NCBI GenBank assembly: GCA_019119575.1
Contig: DWWT01000027.1
Coordinates: 1 to 35,084, forward strand
DNA: 35,084 bases
DNA from: Candidatus Enterocloster excrementipullorum
GTDB taxonomy: Bacteria > Bacillota > Clostridia > Lachnospirales > Lachnospiraceae
Direction of reading: 5' to 3'
Shown here: positions 32,974 through 35,084 of the stretch, in pieces
Layout: every line of letters begins with the position of its first letter
Position numbering within the stretch: the first letter of the stretch is position 1
Notes under the pieces: model-generated
The model's database searches: none
What the model was told of the DNA's origin: nothing
Seen by the model: the letters and a program-made list of their open reading frames with translations, nothing else
Position numbers and translations under genes: made by a program

Positions 32974-33900
32974 GTGGATTTAAAACAGATCGAATATATA
33001 CTTAAGATTGCAGAGATGAAAAATGTTTCTCAGGCGTCAAAGGAGCTCTTTATCTCCCAGTCCGCGCTGAATCAGCAGCTTCTGAAGCTTGAAAAGGAAC
33101 TGGGAGCGCCGCTTTTTTTTCGGGACCGGAACAATTGGGAGCTGACTCCGACCGGGGAGCTGTATGTAAAAGGAGCCAGGGAGATCCTGCAGATAAAGAA
33201 AAATACATATAATCAGATTGAGGATGAACTGGGCACTGCCCGGCGCGCTTTCTCCCTAGGACTTGCTGCGGGGCGGGGAATTCGGATGTTTGCATCCATC
33301 TATCCTCAGTTTATGGAACGGTGTCCCCAGACTTCTATCTCCCCTATAGAGATCGGAACCTATGAACAGCAGGAGCTGATCGAAGCGGGAAGGCTTGATT
33401 TGGGCTTCCTTACCATAGGATCAGGGAAACGAGCAAATCTGAAGTATATCCATGTGTGCTCGGAGGATCTTTTGGCTGCTCTGCCTGAAAAGCATCCCCT
33501 GGCCATGGAAGCAGCGGCAAAAGGAGCCGGAAAATATTCGGAGCTGGATCTGAAACTTCTCAAAGATGAAAATTTTGTTCTCATGTTTCCAAAATCCAGC
33601 TGTCGGGCTGTGACTGACCAGGCATTTAGGGAGGCCGGATTTGAACCCAAAATTCTTTTTGAGACCTCCAGTGCTGCCAGTGTCCCTTCTTTTGTGGCCG
33701 CCGGGATCTGCTGTGCCATCATTCCGCGCTATTATGCCAGGGATCAGAAGGGAATTGCCCTGTTTTATCTCAAATCCCGTCCTCGCTGGGAGATGGATTT
33801 CTGCTATTCCCGGAGGTCTTATTTGAGCAGGCCGCTGCAGACATTTATACAGATGTCCGGGGAATACTGGAGGACGTATTACGGCGCAGATGAAAGCTGA
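32974..33900 (+). CDS. LysR-family transcriptional regulator of the flavoprotein/LarA-like operon
   Basis: A 308-residue regulator with an N-terminal helix-turn-helix (QIEYILKIAEMKNVSQASKELFISQSALNQQLLKLEKELG) and a C-terminal effector domain (FSLGLAAGRGIRMF on). The start at GTG 32974 has gggag 8 nt upstream and gives the normal LysR N-terminus VDLKQIEYIL; the frame is open back to ATG 32899, which lies at the -10 of the promoter and cannot be used. It is divergent from the operon starting at 32671, with palindromes between, so it most likely controls that operon in response to the pathway substrate. Confidence 0.9.
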   Translation: MDLKQIEYILKIAEMKNVSQASKELFISQSALNQQLLKLEKELGAPLFFRDRNNWELTPTGELYVKGAREILQIKKNTYNQIEDELGTARRAFSLGLAAGRGIRMFASIYPQFMERCPQTSISPIEIGTYEQQELIEAGRLDLGFLTIGSGKRANLKYIHVCSEDLLAALPEKHPLAMEAAAKGAGKYSELDLKLLKDENFVLMFPKSSCRAVTDQAFREAGFEPKILFETSSAASVPSFVAAGICCAIIPRYYARDQKGIALFYLKSRPRWEMDFCYSRRSYLSRPLQTFIQMSGEYWRTYYGADES

Positions 33901-33908
33901 TAACGATG

Positions 33909-33953
33909 CAGGGCTGCTTCTGCCCGGTGAAAGCCGGTCAGAAAGCAGCCCTG
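33909..33953. terminator. Long hairpin between convergent LysR and carrier genes
   Basis: CAGGGCTGCTT (33909-33919) and AAGCAGCCCTG (33943-33953) pair perfectly, with further inner pairing (CCGG/CCGG). The T run is not adjacent (ATTTTTA near 33965 on the plus strand), so it is a probable but not classic terminator. Confidence 0.5.
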
Positions 33954-33968
33954 AGCTGTCTCACATTT

Positions 33969-35084
33969 TTATGCCAGATGAATCATAGCCGCAATTACAA
34001 TAAATACAATACTTAAGCCCCACTCGATCAATGCCATCTTGCTGGCAAAGCGGAACCATTGGATAAAGTTGACGCCGCCGGCTCCGATACACGCGTTGGT
34101 GGTGGAGCTGGTAGGAATCACGCAGTCAGAGAATCCCGCCGCGCACTGGAATGCGATAACCGCTGTCTGAGCCGTGATGCCTGTCATCTGCGCCAGGGGG
34201 CCCATCAGGGGCATTACCAGGGCAGCCAGACCGCTTCCTGAGGGAACGAAGAAGTTGATGATGATATTGATCACAAACATTCCCACAGCGATAAGGGAGC
34301 TGGGCAGGATGGAAAGTATGCCGGAGAGCGCGTTCAGGATGGTGTGGAAGATCATGCCGTCCTCCATGACCACCAGAATGCCGCGGCCCATTCCGATTAC
34401 CAGACATGCGAACATCATGGAACGGGCACCTTCAATCCAGGTCTGGCAAATCTTATTTCCGCTGAGTCCGCCCACAACACCCGCGATGATGCCCATGGCC
34501 AGGAAGATGGGGGCCATATCGCTGGCAAACCAGTCCATAACCATAGCGCCGTAGATGATGATGGCAAAGCCTACAATCATAGTGACAAGCACGAGGGTAT
34601 TGCGGATGCTCAAGGTAGTGGTAGTGGTGTAATTTAACTGATCGGCCTGGCCGCTCTTTAAATGAGCCTGCTCCACATTGTAGCAGTAGCTCTTGGTGGG
34701 ATCTTTCTTTACCCGTTCCGCATACAGCGTAGTATAGATAACCACAGCGACCAGAATAACCACATGCATGATCATGCGGTACCAGGCGCCGGAGAAAATG
34801 GGAAGGCCCACAATACCCTGGGCCACAGCCGTAGCGTAGGGGTTGAAGGTACCAACGGAGCTTCCTACAAAGGCGCCGGACATAACCATGGCAATGCCGG
34901 TGATGCTGTCGTATCCCATTCGCCTTGCCAGCGTGATGCAGATGGGAACGAAAATTACGCACTCCGCGTCAAATCCGATAAGGCCGCCCAACAGGGAGAA
35001 CAGGAACATAATGACAAATACGATGAGATGCTCTTTTCCCTCCAAAGCCTTCACCAGCTTGTTGATCACGATGTCAATCGTCTG
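33969..35084 (-). CDS. YfcC/DcuC-family carboxylate carrier (N-terminus outside window)
   Basis: At least 371 residues of a polytopic membrane protein with about nine hydrophobic segments visible. Blocks such as FLFSLLGGLIGFDAECVIFVPI, GSSVGTFNPYATAVAQGIVGLP, NFFVPSGSGLAALVMPLMGPLA and QCAAGFSDCVIPTSSTTNACIGAGG are those of the YfcC group of the C4-dicarboxylate anaerobic carrier-like family (PF03606), usually 460-500 residues. The frame continues past the window end (reads QTIDIVINKL at the edge), so the GTG near 35069 is not the start. It converges on the LysR gene with 68 nt between. A role in bringing in the substrate of the neighbouring dehydrogenase operon is an inference from position. 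Confidence 0.82.
   Translation of the reverse strand, partial: QTIDIVINKLVKALEGKEHLIVFVIMFLFSLLGGLIGFDAECVIFVPICITLARRMGYDSITGIAMVMSGAFVGSSVGTFNPYATAVAQGIVGLPIFSGAWYRMIMHVVILVAVVIYTTLYAERVKKDPTKSYCYNVEQAHLKSGQADQLNYTTTTTLSIRNTLVLVTMIVGFAIIIYGAMVMDWFASDMAPIFLAMGIIAGVVGGLSGNKICQTWIEGARSMMFACLVIGMGRGILVVMEDGMIFHTILNALSGILSILPSSLIAVGMFVINIIINFFVPSGSGLAALVMPLMGPLAQMTGITAQTAVIAFQCAAGFSDCVIPTSSTTNACIGAGGVNFIQWFRFASKMALIEWGLSIVFIVIAAMIHLA

Overview
The window looks like a chromosomal segment of a fairly GC-rich anaerobic Clostridia, most likely Lachnospiraceae. This rests on a class III fructose-1,6-bisphosphatase, a leuB-ilvD-ilvB and serC-serA-DUF1015 arrangement, strong AGGAGG ribosome sites, NlpC/P60 proteins with SH3-like domains, and a glycine riboswitch in front of a Na+/alanine-glycine symporter. 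No rRNA, tRNA, insertion sequence, prophage or CRISPR array was seen.

Layout. (1) 1-1170 is a damaged patch. A moeA gene on the minus strand lacks its N-terminus and an internal domain, and it faces a ferredoxin fragment that also lacks its N-terminus; one deletion of the divergent 5' region would explain both. (2) 1261-4082 encodes an intracellular M28-type metallopeptidase and a GNAT acetyltransferase. (3) 4147-8908 is the leuB-ilvD-ilvB branched-chain amino acid operon behind a good promoter. (4) 8894-12662 is serC-serA-DUF1015, with its own promoter inside the end of ilvB and a leader able to form alternative pairings. (5) 12682-17964 holds a LysR regulator divergent from a YczE-like membrane protein, an M23 peptidase, an iron-dependent alcohol dehydrogenase and a metallo-beta-lactamase-fold hydrolase. 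(6) 18073-22144 holds fbp coupled to a HAAS-domain membrane protein, then a broken NlpC/P60 gene beside an intact paralog. (7) 22451-26633 holds a GNAT protein, a zinc alcohol dehydrogenase, a two-component system and a small membrane protein whose promoter carries a 10-bp-phased direct repeat. (8) 26644-28281 is the glycine riboswitch and its symporter gene. (9) 28278-35084 is a catabolic-looking locus: a LarA-like (nickel-pincer) racemase/epimerase, a DUF1667 iron-sulfur protein, a pyridine nucleotide-disulfide type flavoprotein and a GlpA/LhgO-like dehydrogenase in one minus-strand operon, divergent from a LysR regulator and followed by a YfcC/DcuC-family carrier cut by the window edge.

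The strongest candidate for a poorly described system is region 9. A hydroxyacid racemase-like protein, a three-part flavin/Fe-S dehydrogenase, a carboxylate carrier and a dedicated regulator would together make an import-epimerise-oxidise pathway for an unidentified 2-hydroxyacid or polyol-phosphate-like substrate. Regulatory features with exact spacing (riboswitch with terminator, operators and promoters) are given as separate entries.
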